Below, in pieces: positions 25,015-37,881 of a DNA stretch of 64,000 nt. The notes under the pieces were generated by a model that was not told the DNA's origin, searched no databases, and was given only the letters and a program-made list of their open reading frames with translations. Both the position numbers and the translations under genes were made by a program. Position 1 is the first letter of the stretch, and each line of letters begins with the position of its first letter. The stretch is from Paramyrothecium sp. XJ0827 (Eukaryota > Ascomycota > Sordariomycetes > Hypocreales > Stachybotryaceae): positions 558,001 through 622,000 of the forward strand of contig JAJFPB010000011.1 of the NCBI GenBank assembly GCA_020881915.1, in the 5' to 3' direction.

Positions 25015-26340
25015 ATGCTCAAGTTTGTGACAGAATGTGTCGCGTGCTCGGTCTTGCTGGCCACCGGCCTTGCGAATGCAGCAACCGTCGATGAGGTGCG
25101 AACAAAGCTCGCGGCTCTGGCGGAAACCCTGCAATGGAAAGGCTCCATGTACCCCACCTACGCTCCCGCCCTCGATGCGGCCATCCAGGCCCGGGACGCC
25201 ATCTCATCGGTTGATGCCGGCGCCTACCCGCACGCCGCTGTCGCCCTTGAGAGCCTAGGGCGACTGATTACGGAAAGTAAATACTTCACCGATGAATCAT
25301 CAAACCCTGATTACGTGCCGCACCCTCTTGAGTCCGACGAGTACCTCACCGCCAATGTGGACGAATGGCGCTTCGCCGTCAAGGTGTTGAGCGACAGGTT
25401 CGAAGAGCCTGTCTGCGACATACTTTCCAACTTGCCTCCGGTTCAGGCCGCTAGGATTGATGCTTCGGCCCAACCTGGCACCGAGTTCCGCGACTCTGAC
25501 CTGACGCCACCCATGATCGTTATTCCTACCGGCTCTTACACCGCCGGCTCAACGCCCGAGGAGCATGCTCGCTGGCGTGTCCCTGAGGATAAGAAGGCGT
25601 TTGAGTATCCCCAGAGGACCCGTTACCATTTCCAAGCCACTGGCCTTCAGCAAGTTCGAAGTCACCGTGGGCCAGTTTGACACTTTCGTCAAGAGCACCT
25701 GCTACCAGCTTCGCGGTGGCTCCCGTTGGTGGGATCCTGCCAACCCAGACTTCTTTGGGTTCAACGCGGCACTCTCCTACGACCAGCCTGGCTTCCCCAG
25801 ACACCTGAACACCCAGTTGTGGCTGTTAGGCGATCTGATGCTCAGGCCTACGCTCGTTGGCTCTCGGCAATCACTGGCAAAACTTACAGGCTGCCCAACG
25901 AGGACGAGTGGGAGTGGGCTGCCCGAGGCGGTACCCAGACTGTCTTCTTCTGGGGCAACGAGCTCAAGCCCAATGGCAGCCAGTACGCCAATACTTATGA
26001 CACTGTCGCCCATGCTGTCAATGGTTTCCGCTGGCCCTCGAACAACATGACTGATGGATTCCCCCACACTGCCCCTGTCGGTTCCTTCAAGCCCAATGGC
26101 TACGGTCTGTATGATGTGACTGCCAATGCTAGAGAGTTCCAGGCCGATGACTGGATTGAGAACCTTGGTCCTGCAGCCCACGATGGATCCGTCCACAAGG
26201 GACCCGCGCCTTTCCCCGTCGTCCGCGGCGGCGCGTGGAACTATAACCCTCGAAACCTTCGCATCAACTACCGCAGCGCGTACTTCTCTAGCGAGGTCGC
26301 TACCAACATGTTTGGCATCCGTCTCGTCAGAGAACTCTAA
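25015..26340 (+). pseudogene. Secreted SUMF1/FGE-domain-like protein with two offsetting frameshifts (left copy)
   Basis: ATG at 25015 begins a likely signal peptide (MLKFVTECVACSVLLATGLA). A helical region of about 150 residues follows, then a formylglycine-generating-enzyme (SUMF1) fold: FSKFEVTVGQFDTFV, GGSRWWDP, RLPNEDEWEWAARGG, GLYDVTANAREFQ, VVRGGAWNYNPRNLRI and the end MFGIRLVREL. The reading frame moves at about 25,620 and back at about 25,795, so the central 60 residues lie in a different frame. Both shifts occur at identical positions in the right arm. The Cys pair that does catalysis in true FGE is absent near RGGAWNYNP, so a sulfatase-activating role is unlikely. Whether the gene is dead, or the shifts are errors present in both copies, cannot be decided here. 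Confidence 0.75.
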
Positions 26341-26899
26341 GTGTCGTAATTGTCTGACAGCTTTGTATCAAGCAATGCTTGGCGTCGGATTATCTTCTTG
26401 TGACATATTATTGTTTGAGTGTGCCTCAAATGGCTGGAATATCTAGTCCTAGGAGTAATATGGCAACATTGTCTTGTTTTGTACCATCGATCGGCTGTGG
26501 GGCTGTAGATTGTGTCTCTTATGTGAGACTGTGATGCGCGACCCTCCTCGTGCTTTGAGATTTGTCGCTTGCTTACTATGCGCTAGTTGATCAATGAGGT
26601 GACAATACTAACAAATGCTTCACGTTGTGTAGTCCCAACCGTTTTATAATACTCTGTACAGGCGTAGAAAAAGCATCCTTCTTCAAGCAAGTCCCCGAGG
26701 AGGCTACGGTCAAAAAGCTTTGGTTTGTATTCAACACCAAAATTGATTAGATTACATTCTCCTGGGATAATTGCTTTAAGTGTGTCTAAATACTGTCAAA
26801 TCTCTTGAGGCTGATGGGTATTGGTTTTCAACCTCAACAGAGTCCTCACACTGAGGCTGTCTCTGTTCTTGTAGTAATTAATCAAAGAATGTAATTAAG

Positions 26900-27223
26900 T
26901 TAACCTCCGACATGAATTCTGACGTCCTTCATATGCTGAAGACAATCGGTAATACTAAAATGGTAGGCAAAAAATCTCCAGAACCAAAGGTCGTTGCACC
27001 GATATGCCCAACATGCATTTCCGCCCTTGCACTGAATCCAATTGTCTTTCATACAAAGGCAGACGTTGTACAACTGTGTTTGAAACCAAAGCCCATTAAT
27101 GTACAAATCCTGTCCCCTGCGTCCGTAAATAACCGTGTATAATGCTATTTCAACGCATATGCTGATCGCATTTTCAAACACCAAACAGAAACCAGGATCC
27201 TTTGAACCGGTTTGTCCAAACAC
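26900..27223 (-). other. Possible small Cys-rich reading frame downstream of the MFS gene
   Basis: A 107-codon frame whose second half has regularly spaced cysteines and aromatics (CLCMKDNWIQC, ACWAYRC). It could be an exon of a small secreted protein, but there is no signal peptide at the frame start and the opposite strand is also open. Kept only as a candidate. Confidence 0.15.
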
Positions 27224-27232
27224 AGCGGCGAA

Positions 27233-28868
27233 TTAACTTTTTCCCATTTCTCGGATAACCTTGCTTCGTTCCCGTATCTTGTGACCGTAGCGCCAAAATG
27301 CAAATGGAATCGGGATCATCATGACCAGCATGGCGCCGCACACGGTTCCAGCTATTTGCGGTGACATGGAAGTGTACATTTTTGTTGCTGCCAATGGCAG
27401 CGCGGCTCCGAAGATGCTTCTGATAACCGCGTTGCTCGCAAGAGCACTAGCAGCATATATGCCGTATGCCCGGCCCAAGTAGCTGCTTGAGTAGATGAAG
27501 CTGAGGGTGTTTCCGGCACCGAAAGGGATACCGAATAGTATTGGTACAATCCAATGGATGCTTTTAGGTAGACAGGTCCAGGCGAACCCGAACTGCCCAA
27601 TTGGACTCAGCAATGAACCAATCGCCATGACGAGAGCCACTGCTTCGGGAGGCGGTCTACCAGTGACAGGGTCACAAGGCCGTGCATTGACCATTCGCCG
27701 TATGAAAGGCTCTGCAACGATAGGCATTAAGATGCCCAATCCGATACCAAGATACGACATGCCGGATAGCGTTGGGCCCCAGCCACGTTGCTTAGCAAAC
27801 ACGACGGGGTAGGCAACGAAGCAAAGATATAGTATGCCGTAGACGATTGCATTCCTATCGATTTGTTAATGCCGCTGTGATGAGCATGAGGGGATCATGA
27901 GGAGCAAGGAGACGTTGGAGACAGGAATCACCGTACCAAACATTTATGAACCAAACCATAGGTTCAGTGAAAAACAGAACAATCGGGCGGCAAAGGTTGC
28001 CCTTGATTGAGCCAAAGGCCGCTACATCACGGTCATACTGGCACCACCATCGATCGTCTTTGTTTTCTCTGCGCAGCTGTGCTACTTTCCGCCGCAGGAT
28101 CTCCGGGGCATATGTCTCCTTCACGGTCGACATCATCAAGATTCCCACACCGCCCAAGATTATGATTATCCAATCGGTCCATCGTCGACCTAGATACTCA
28201 AACACCACACCACCAATCAAGGGACCAAGTACCGGTCCACTGAATGGCCCCAGGCTGTACAATGACATTCCCAGAGCAAGTTGGTCGGGCTTCGACACGT
28301 CAACAATGCTTCCAGGGCCGTTGGACACCATGGCGGCGGCAAATATGCCACTTTGAATCGCTGTCAATACCCACAAGGACCATCATTGTTATGGAAATAG
28401 CACTTACCCACAGAATCGCGATGCGATAATTGCGCTGAGAGAATGAGCCAGGCCGCATGGAATGACCAGAAGTGTCCAGATACACAGAGATACAAGGTAA
28501 ACAATGCGACGACCATAGATCTCGCTAATTGGAGCGCTGAAGAGGCTGCCAAAGGCAAGGCCTACAAGATACGTCGTCATTCCCATAGTCGCATCCAGCG
28601 ACGAGGCTCGAAACTCCGTCTCCAGGCCGGAAACGCAGCTCATGTAGCTGGTGCTATAAAGAACAACGATCCATGCTGAGAAGGCGACCGTTCCCATGAC
28701 CCAGCCACGGTATAAGGGGGACCAATTCTGGGGATTTTCCGGATCATTTTTATCGAGAGTAACCTCGAACACCGGCTCTCGCACCACTATAGTATGTACC
28801 ACGGCATCAACCTTTGTAATCCTCATGGCCATCAAGAGACTGTACCGCTGTCGAGATGCCACCCGCAA
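27233..28868 (-). CDS. MFS transporter, DHA1/polyamine-drug type, two introns
   Basis: Proton-driven multidrug or polyamine-type exporter of the plasma membrane. Three exons fit: 28868-28408, 28350-27937 and 27854-27233. The introns (57 bp, gtaagt...aaag; 82 bp, gtacgg...gatag) join in frame to give about 498 residues. Family marks are PENPQNWSPLYRGW before the first membrane helix, SEIYGRR (motif A), SNGPGSIVDV, GPFSGPVLGPLIGG (motif C), EYLGRRWTDW and FINVW joined to NAIVYG across intron 2. About twelve hydrophobic segments are visible. The start is uncertain (in-frame Met also at 28832 and 28826). It is the only gene in the spacer and is single copy, whereas its neighbours are duplicated. 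Export of a metabolite linked to the neighbouring enzymes is possible but unproven. Confidence 0.88.
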
Positions 28869-29687
28869 CCGTGGAACTGTCGTCGCAGTGGACGAACATG
28901 GGGTTTGGACAAAGGGAGCTGGACGGGGGCATTGCCGACATATGTGGTCGCAGTAGAAGTGCGACAGGCAGCTGCAAAACTGCAGGGACAGAAAGGAAGG
29001 GATTGTAGTGCAGCGTACCTTTTATCGTAATCAACAAAAAAACCCCGTACTACGACGGGCATGCCTCCCTTGGAAGCCTCGGCTTCTCTAGGGCGGTCAT
29101 GTCGTCGTCTAAGATCGGCGATAGACGGCTACAACCCGCAATTCCGATGCCGACGACGACGTTTACGATCGTTGAATTTGATTGGACAATTCAATTTAGT
29201 TCCTGGATCATGTGGCCTGCAATCTTGTGTCTCACTTTCATTTGAGACATAATTTCTTCATGATTCAGGCCTGGCAACGCAGTGTGGGATTGCTGCGTGA
29301 AAACCCGATTTACTCCATGATCGATGATGCATATTGCTCAGCAACGGACGAAAAACGCGCGGCAGGCTCGGAACCTACGGGCGAGAAATGGCTGATTCCA
29401 TCGCCATAGGGCGGTGGGGCTCAACATTCTCGCATTTGAAAAATCTGACCTCGTATCTACGATTGAGCGCGTCCAGCGCGACGAAAACGGTTTTGGCTAC
29501 ATACCATACGGTGGCGCTGTTCCAAAAGCGACATATAAGGGAAAGGCCTCAAAAGCGAATTTGAAACCCAATTAGTAATTTGTTCTATAGAAAGAGACTA
29601 CTGAGGTTAGAAAAGTTCCTCTCGACTTTCCTCCCGGGTTACCAGGCTCCTCACTCCCCCAACCACTCCTCCCGCCATCCGCAAGAG
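28869..29687. other. Spacer flank without recognised gene
   Basis: About 820 bp, including the MFS promoter side. Several overlapping short frames show no family resemblance. Confidence 0.4.
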
Positions 29688-29735
29688 CCGACGCCAAGCA
29701 TTGCTTGATACAAAGCTGTCAGACAATTACGACAC

Positions 29736-31061
29736 TTAGAGTTCTCTGACGAGACGGATGCCAAACATGTTGGTAGCGACCTCGCTAGAGAAGTACGCGC
29801 TGCGGTAGTTGATGCGAAGGTTTCGAGGGTTATAGTTCCACGCGCCGCCGCGGACGACGGGGAAAGGCGCGGGTCCCTTGTGGACGGATCCATCGTGGGC
29901 TGCAGGACCAAGGTTCTCAATCCAGTCATCGGCCTGGAACTCTCTAGCATTGGCAGTCACATCATACAGACCGTAGCCATTGGGCTTGAAGGAACCGACA
30001 GGGGCAGTGTGGGGGAATCCATCAGTCATGTTGTTCGAGGGCCAGCGGAAACCATTGACAGCATGGGCGACAGTGTCATAAGTATTGGCGTACTGGCTGC
30101 CATTGGGCTTGAGCTCGTTGCCCCAGAAGAAGACAGTCTGGGTACCGCCTCGGGCAGCCCACTCCCACTCGTCCTCGTTGGGCAGCCTGTAAGTTTTGCC
30201 AGTGATTGCCGAGAGCCAACGAGCGTAGGCCTGAGCATCAGATCGCCTAACAGCCACAACTGGGTGTTCAGGTGTCTGGGGAAGCCAGGCTGGTCGTAGG
30301 AGAGTGCCGCGTTGAACCCAAAGAAGTCTGGGTTGGCAGGATCCCACCAACGGGAGCCACCGCGAAGCTGGTAGCAGGTGCTCTTGACGAAAGTGTCAAA
30401 CTGGCCCACGGTGACTTCGAACTTGCTGAAGGCCAGTGGCTTGGAAATGGTAACGGGTCCTCTGGGGATACTCAAACGCCTTCTTATCCTCAGGGACACG
30501 CCAGCGAGCATGCTCCTCGGGCGTTGAGCCGGCGGTGTAAGAGCCGGTAGGAATAACGATCATGGGTGGCGTCAGGTCAGAGTCGCGGAACTCGGTGCCA
30601 GGTTGGGCCGAAGCATCAATCCTAGCGGCCTGAACCGGAGGCAAGTTGGAAAGTATGTCGCAGACAGGCTCTTCGAACCTGTCGCTCAACACCTTGACGG
30701 CGAAGCGCCATTCGTCCACATTGGCGGTGAGGTACTCGTCGGACTCAAGAGGGTGCGGCACGTAATCAGGGTTTGATGATTCATCGGTGAAGTATTTACT
30801 TTCCGTAATCAGTCGCCCTAGGCTCTCAAGGGCGACAGCGGCGTGCGGGTAGGCGCCGGCATCAACCGATGAGATGGCGTCCCGGGCCTGGATGGCCGCA
30901 TCGAGGGCGGGAGCGTAGGTGGGGTACATGGAGCCTTTCCATTGCAGGGTTTCCGCCAGAGCCGCGAGCTTTGTTCGCACCTCATCGACGGTTGCTGCAT
31001 TCGCAAGGCCGGTGGCCAGCAAGACCGAGCACGCGACACATTCTGTCACAAACTTGAGCAT
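29736..31061 (-). pseudogene. SUMF1/FGE-domain-like protein (right copy)
   Basis: Inverted copy of 25015-26340 with the same signal peptide, the same two frame changes and no visible difference in the coding part. The arm homology continues only 48 bp past its stop codon, to 29688, so the 3' UTRs of the two copies diverge almost at once. Confidence 0.75.
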
Positions 31062-31727
31062 GATTGCGGTTTCAAAAGAGTCCAAGTAACGGGTTAATTG
31101 TGTGATGACCTCAGTGTAATTCAAGAAAAGATGGTTCACGAGGCCGGGATAAATATAGAGCCATTGTTCGCATGGACGGCGAGGATTGGATCGACAGCTG
31201 AAAAGTGATCGACAACCCAATCTCAAAGAGTTGTTATGAACCACTTGCTTTGTCTTTGACTGAAGTCCATTCCATGCAGACCTACGCGAGGAATTGGCAA
31301 CGAAGACGTCAACAAAACCATGGGGGTCTGTAGGGCAACACATGGCTCACCGCTGTCTCAGAGGGCTAGATGGAGACATGTGATCGATCTCGATCACGGC
31401 TCAAAAGCAGGCCTTGCGAACTAATCCAATTCTTATAAAGGCAGCTGAACTTCTCAACATCCCTCTCGAGGCACAAACGAGAGCGACGGGTGGAGTAATC
31501 AGCTCCCTTGTCCTGTGGTTTCATGCGTTGCCGGCCTGCGGCATAACTTTCGTGCGACATCTACCAACCGACTGGAATGCCAACGGCGGTAGAGAATATT
31601 GACTTTTGAAACAGGTGAGATTGAGCTCGTCGTCCAAATGCAGCATAACATACCGGGAACTGACTTTTCAGTTAGGCAACCACGAAAACCAAGCAGTCCT
31701 CGAACGAAACTTTCCACAGTCTTCGAA
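31062..31727. promoter_or_regulatory. Shared divergent promoter region (right copy)
   Basis: Inverted copy of 24349-25014; no differences noticed. Confidence 0.5.
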
Positions 31728-33007
<1,280 letters not shown>

Positions 33008-34354
33008 ATATTTTCTCCACTTGGATATTCGAAATTCTACTGGGGTTGGCCTTTAATCTAATACTTTAACCCTAACTGTGTCAACGTTGCAACAAGGGAG
33101 CGGAGGACAAGATCACACACTAAGGTAATATTAATTGCCAATCCCGCGGGATCTGGCTTTATAATACTATATGGGCAGGTTTATTCATTAATTTCTAATT
33201 GAACATTTTTACTTGCGCTTCTCTCATATCACATCGTGTGGTGGCAGCATGAAGTGATGGTCGAAACTTTCCGTCATCTATTTTGTAAAAATGAAAGCGT
33301 CAGGTAACCACCGAATGTATGTCAAGTCCTCAGACTTTGCCGTATGCTCTTTTCGGTGCAACAGTGGTGCTTGATGTGCGTTTAATCCTCGAGACGCTCA
33401 CAGTCGGAAACACGATTCAGTAGCTGTCCATTCAGCCAACGGCCACTTTCAGGCCTAGATCATATCCCATTTTATACTTGCAAAGAGCCTTTACTGAACA
33501 GCGACTATACATTGCCGAGTATGTTCTACTACAGCAATACTTCAGGCCGAAGTAAACCCAGCCGAGGGGCTGAGGGGTATCCAGTGGCCGCTCCTAATCC
33601 CTACTCCTCGCCAAAATCAAAAGGCATGCCTTCAAGCCGGGATTATGAGAGCTCCTGTGTCCGGTTGCAACACCTTCTCTCAATGCCTCCATCACCCTGC
33701 TTTTGCCATCGTACCTCCCTCAGGTTTACGTGTAGTACATCACCAGTCCTGAATAATGTCATGAAATGCGAAGAATGGATAGCTTATGCCGGTGGTGCAG
33801 AACTGAGCATTTGGAGCTCACGTGGAATTACCGATTCAATTCCGCATACATAATCATGCAAGGACTTATTTCCGTGGGTAGTCATAGAATCTGGTGGAGA
33901 AAATGCGTCCTTTTATGAGTTCTCTGGGTGCGTGTCGAGACGCAGTGATTCAGCCGATATGGCAGAAACCTGGACTGCGTGGTCACTACAAAGACTGAAA
34001 TATTAGAAACCTTTGTTTGGCATATAATACTGATACTCCTTGATATTAGTCACACATGATAGGGTAGATCTTATATTGACGGTCTTGGGGCTTCCCACGT
34101 CGCCAAATAGTTTATGTAGAATTTAAAAATTATGAAAACTCTGGCTACCCTAGAGCCACATTGTCATTGACCACTTCGAGGCACCGCTACCTCTCTACAT
34201 ATTCAAAGAAATAATCAACTAATTAACCTTGAAATAACACGAAACGAGTTAAAATGCATTGTGATTTCTAGCCCTTCTGTTTGGCATTTTTGTGCAGTGC
34301 GCATTTCAGAGGTTTCATGATATTGTATGATATCCCATTTCAAGCACCCTACGC
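33008..34354. other. Intergenic region downstream of HPPD (right copy)
   Basis: Inverted copy of 21724-23070; nothing additional is seen. Confidence 0.4.
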
Positions 34355-34356
34355 TA

Positions 34357-35572
34357 ACATGATAAGCGAGTGTCACAGACAAGCGAGTGTCACAAAAATC
34401 CCTCATCCTACATCCTTACCGAAAGATCAAATGATTCACCACAATTAAAGATGTCAATCTCGAATAACGAAGCTAATATCAATCTTGCACTTCAAGCCCT
34501 TCAAAAGGACCCAAAATTAAGCATCCGACGCGCTGCATCTATCTATAATATCCGTTACCAAACCCTAGGCCGGCGCCAAAGAGGCATTCAATCCAGACGC
34601 AATACTATGGCTAATTCGCGTAAGCTATCTGATCTTGAGGAACAGACGATAGTTCAATACATCCTTGATCTAGATACGCGAGGGTTTTCTCCCGGCTTTG
34701 TGGTGTTGAAGATATGGCTAATCGACTGCTTACTGAACGCGATGCGTCCCCAGTTGGGCAACGCTGGGCTACAAACTTCATTAGCGGCAACCAGAGCTCA
34801 AGACGCGTTTCTTTCGGAGATATGACTACCAGAGAGCCAAATGCGAAGACCCAGCTATTATAAATGCGTGGTTCTTGCTTGTAGCGAACATAATCGCGAA
34901 GTACGGTATAAGATCAAATGATACGTACAACTTTGATGAGACAGGCTTTATGATGGGCGTTATTGCAAGCGGTATGGTCGTTACAGGCACAGAGAGGCGT
35001 GCAAACCCTAAAAAGGTTCAGCCTGGAAACCGTGAATGGGTTACTACGATCGAATCGGTCAATGCAGAAGGGTGGGCGCTGCCGCCGTTCATTATCGTTG
35101 CAGGCCAATATCACCTCTCTAGCTGGTATCGAGAAAGCAACCTCCCGGGCGATTGGGCTATTGCAACCACTAAAAATGGCTGGACAGATAACGAGACGGG
35201 CCTCCAGTGGCTAAAGCACTTCAATCAACATACGATCAAAAGATCAAATGGTGCCTATCGTCTCCTAGTCCTTGATGGGCACGAGAGCCACCATTCGGTC
35301 CCTTTTGAGGAATACTGCAAGGAGAATAAGATTATTACACTATGCATGCCGCCTCATTCATCTCACCTACTCCAGCCACTTGATGTAGGTTGCTTTGGGC
35401 CGCTTAAAAAGCATATGGGCGAGAAATAGAGCAATTGATCAAATGCTCTATAACACACATTTCCAAGACCGAGTTCTTCCCAGCGGTTTATGCCGCACAC
35501 CAAGCCACTATGACGGAAAGCAATATCAAGGGAGGCTTCCGAGGGGCCGGGCTTGTTCCTTTGAATGCAGAC
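34357..35572 (+). mobile_element. Pogo3 truncated element (right copy)
   Basis: Inverted copy of 20505-21721, with the same one-base losses in the transposase. An additional C-run difference near 34690 (CCC against CCCC) shifts the frame only in this copy. Confidence 0.85.
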
Positions 35573-35574
35573 TA

Positions 35575-37434
35575 ACGTGCATGATAAGCGAGTGCCACAG
35601 ACAAGCGAATGCCACACCAAACACGTCCCCACGCTTTTTCAACTTCAATTGCGATTGTTCCTACAACCAAAAATGCGGAAGAAAAGTGACGAAGCAAAGC
35701 TAATTCTAGCCCTCCAGGCTCTTGAAAATGATCCTAGCCTAAGTATACGAGCTGCCGCAGCGACTTACACAGTAGACTTTAGCACCCTCGCTCGTCGGCG
35801 ACGCGGCCAATCTTCCCGACGCGATATCATACCCAATTCCAGGAAACTAATGGATTTGGAGGAGTCGACAATTGTTCAATACGTTCTCGACCTAGATTCG
35901 CGATCGTTTCCTCCTCGCCTTCGCGACGTGGAAGATATGGCCAATAAACTGCTCGCCGACCGCGACGCGCCCTCCGTCGGCAAGCGCTGGGCCTCCAACT
36001 TTGTCAAACGACAGCCAGAACTAAAGACGCGTCGTTTTCAGAGATATGACTACCAAAGAGCCAAATGCGAAGACCCAGAGGTTATTCGTGGCTGGTTTAC
36101 GCTTGTGCGGAATATCATCACCAAATATGGCATCGTGGAGTCGGATATTTACAACTTTGACGAGACTGGCTTTATGATGGGAATTATCTTCGCAGGTATG
36201 GTCGTCACAGGCGCGGAAAGACGTTCCAATGCGAAATTAGCTCAACCTGGAAACCGAGAATGGACTACAGTAGTCCAGGGCATCAATTCCCAGGGATGGT
36301 GGTTGCCGCCGTTTATCATTGTTGCGGGTCAATATCACCTCTCGACATGGTACGAAGATAGCCCTCTACCGCAAGACTGGGTCATCGCCACGACCGAAAA
36401 TGGCTGGACGACAAACGAGAGAGGCTTAGAATGGGCTCGGCATTTCGACAAGCACACCAAGCCGCGTACAACCGGCGAATATCGCCTCCTCATCCTGGAT
36501 GGCCACGGAAGTCACCTCTCGGTCGACTTCGAGCTCTACTGCAAAGACAACAAGATCATCACGCTCTGTATGCCTTCTCACTCATCTCACATCCTTCAGC
36601 CTCTCGATGTGGGGTGTTTTGGCCCGCTCAAGCAAGCATACGGACGACAAATCGAGAGGAAGATGCGGGCGGGCACAACACACATCTCCAAGGAGGATTT
36701 CTTTCCGGCATTTTTAGCCGCATTCCAAGAGTCGATGACAGAAAAAAAACATCCGCGGGGTTTTCGAGGAGCAGGTCTTGTGCCTTTGAACCCGGAAAGT
36801 GTGATTTCTCGACTGGATGTGAAGCTACGTACGCCAACACCGGTCGGGGGCCGAAGAGCTACCGGCACCTTGGGTCTCTCAGACGCCACACAATCCGATA
36901 GAGGCGAGTTCACAATCCGAATTCATCAAGAACCGAATCTCTAGACACCAAGGAAGCTCTCCAACATCTATTCTCCATGCTGTCGATCAGTTTGCAAAGG
37001 GGCGCAAGGAATCATGCATCAGATTGCTTTGCTGAGGTCGGAAAACCAGATCCTTCGGCAGGAGAATGAGATACTTAGCCGACGTCGACGTGCCAAAAAG
37101 AAACGATTGCGGGACGGAGGAAGTCTAACTCTAGCTGAAGGGCAGAATTTGCAAGATCAGAAGGAGGTTGATGTGCAATTAGAAGAAGAAAGCCGTCGAA
37201 ATGGTGGTCGTCGGCGTAGGCCGGAAACGAAGGAAAGACGATGTGGCGTGTGCGGCAACACAGGGCATAATGCGCGAAGATGTCAGATAGAAGTAGCATT
37301 GTCTTGAGAACATATATTTCCGACAAGTTTGGGCCAATTTAGAACGTTGTGGTTGACTTTGCAGGGTAGAGACTGCCAAGGGTGTAGTGAGGTGTGGCAT
37401 TCGCTTGTCTGTGGCACTCGCTTATCATGTACGT
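35575..37434 (+). mobile_element. Pogo2 element (right copy)
   Basis: Inverted copy of 18645-20502, flanked by TA (35573-35574 and 37435-37436). Confidence 0.9.
35673..37307 (+). pseudogene. Pogo2 transposase (right copy)
   Basis: The ATG at 35673 opens a frame to 36944 that includes the HTH region, the DDE core and SVISRLDVKLRTPTP, longer than in the left copy because GGGGTTTTCGAGG keeps frame at about 36760. The shift shared by both arms near 36,845 gives a wrong tail from there. A G4 run near 37,000 (G5 in the left arm) separates the zinc-knuckle part, 37014-37307. The best version of each segment is divided between the arms. Confidence 0.8.
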
Positions 37435-37436
37435 TA

Positions 37437-37879
37437 TATCACATAATACCAAGAATGGCCATGGCAATGGATCAGTACGTAGATAATGCAGTAGTAGGAA
37501 TAGCTTCCCGGCCCGCGGACACACAGCCTTCGGCTGAGGCTACCCCATGCACCCCATCGCCGCTCCAATGTGCATGGATAGATAGATAGAGTTTATTACG
37601 CCCGGGAGAACGAATCTCATAGGGCCAGTAGGTACGCTAAGCTATTTACGATTCCTCCGCACTGATCCGGTCTACACAAAGGAAAGCCCCACTTCTCTTC
37701 TTAAGTCTTTTCCGTTCAAGCCTCGCTTGACTCTGCTTGACAGGCCTGCTTGAAGGCCGACTTCTCCAAGTGTTCAGCATCCTATCTTCAGCAGCTGAAG
37801 CATGGTCTGTCAACTTGAGGCTGTTCGATGTTAGTAGTCAACTGTGATGTCAATGTTTTAATATGTGCATGGGGTGACG
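37437..37879. other. Unassigned stretch (right copy)
   Basis: Inverted copy of 18200-18642, with the (GATA)n run near 37577. Confidence 0.3.
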
Positions 37880-37881
37880 TA

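Larger units (their letters stand above)
26389..29687. other. Unique spacer of the giant inverted repeat
   Basis: 3.3 kb between the two arms, not self-complementary. It holds the MFS transporter gene and two flanks without clear genes (26389-26899 and 28869-29687). No transposon end, TSD or long repeat is visible at either junction with the arms. Confidence 0.8.
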
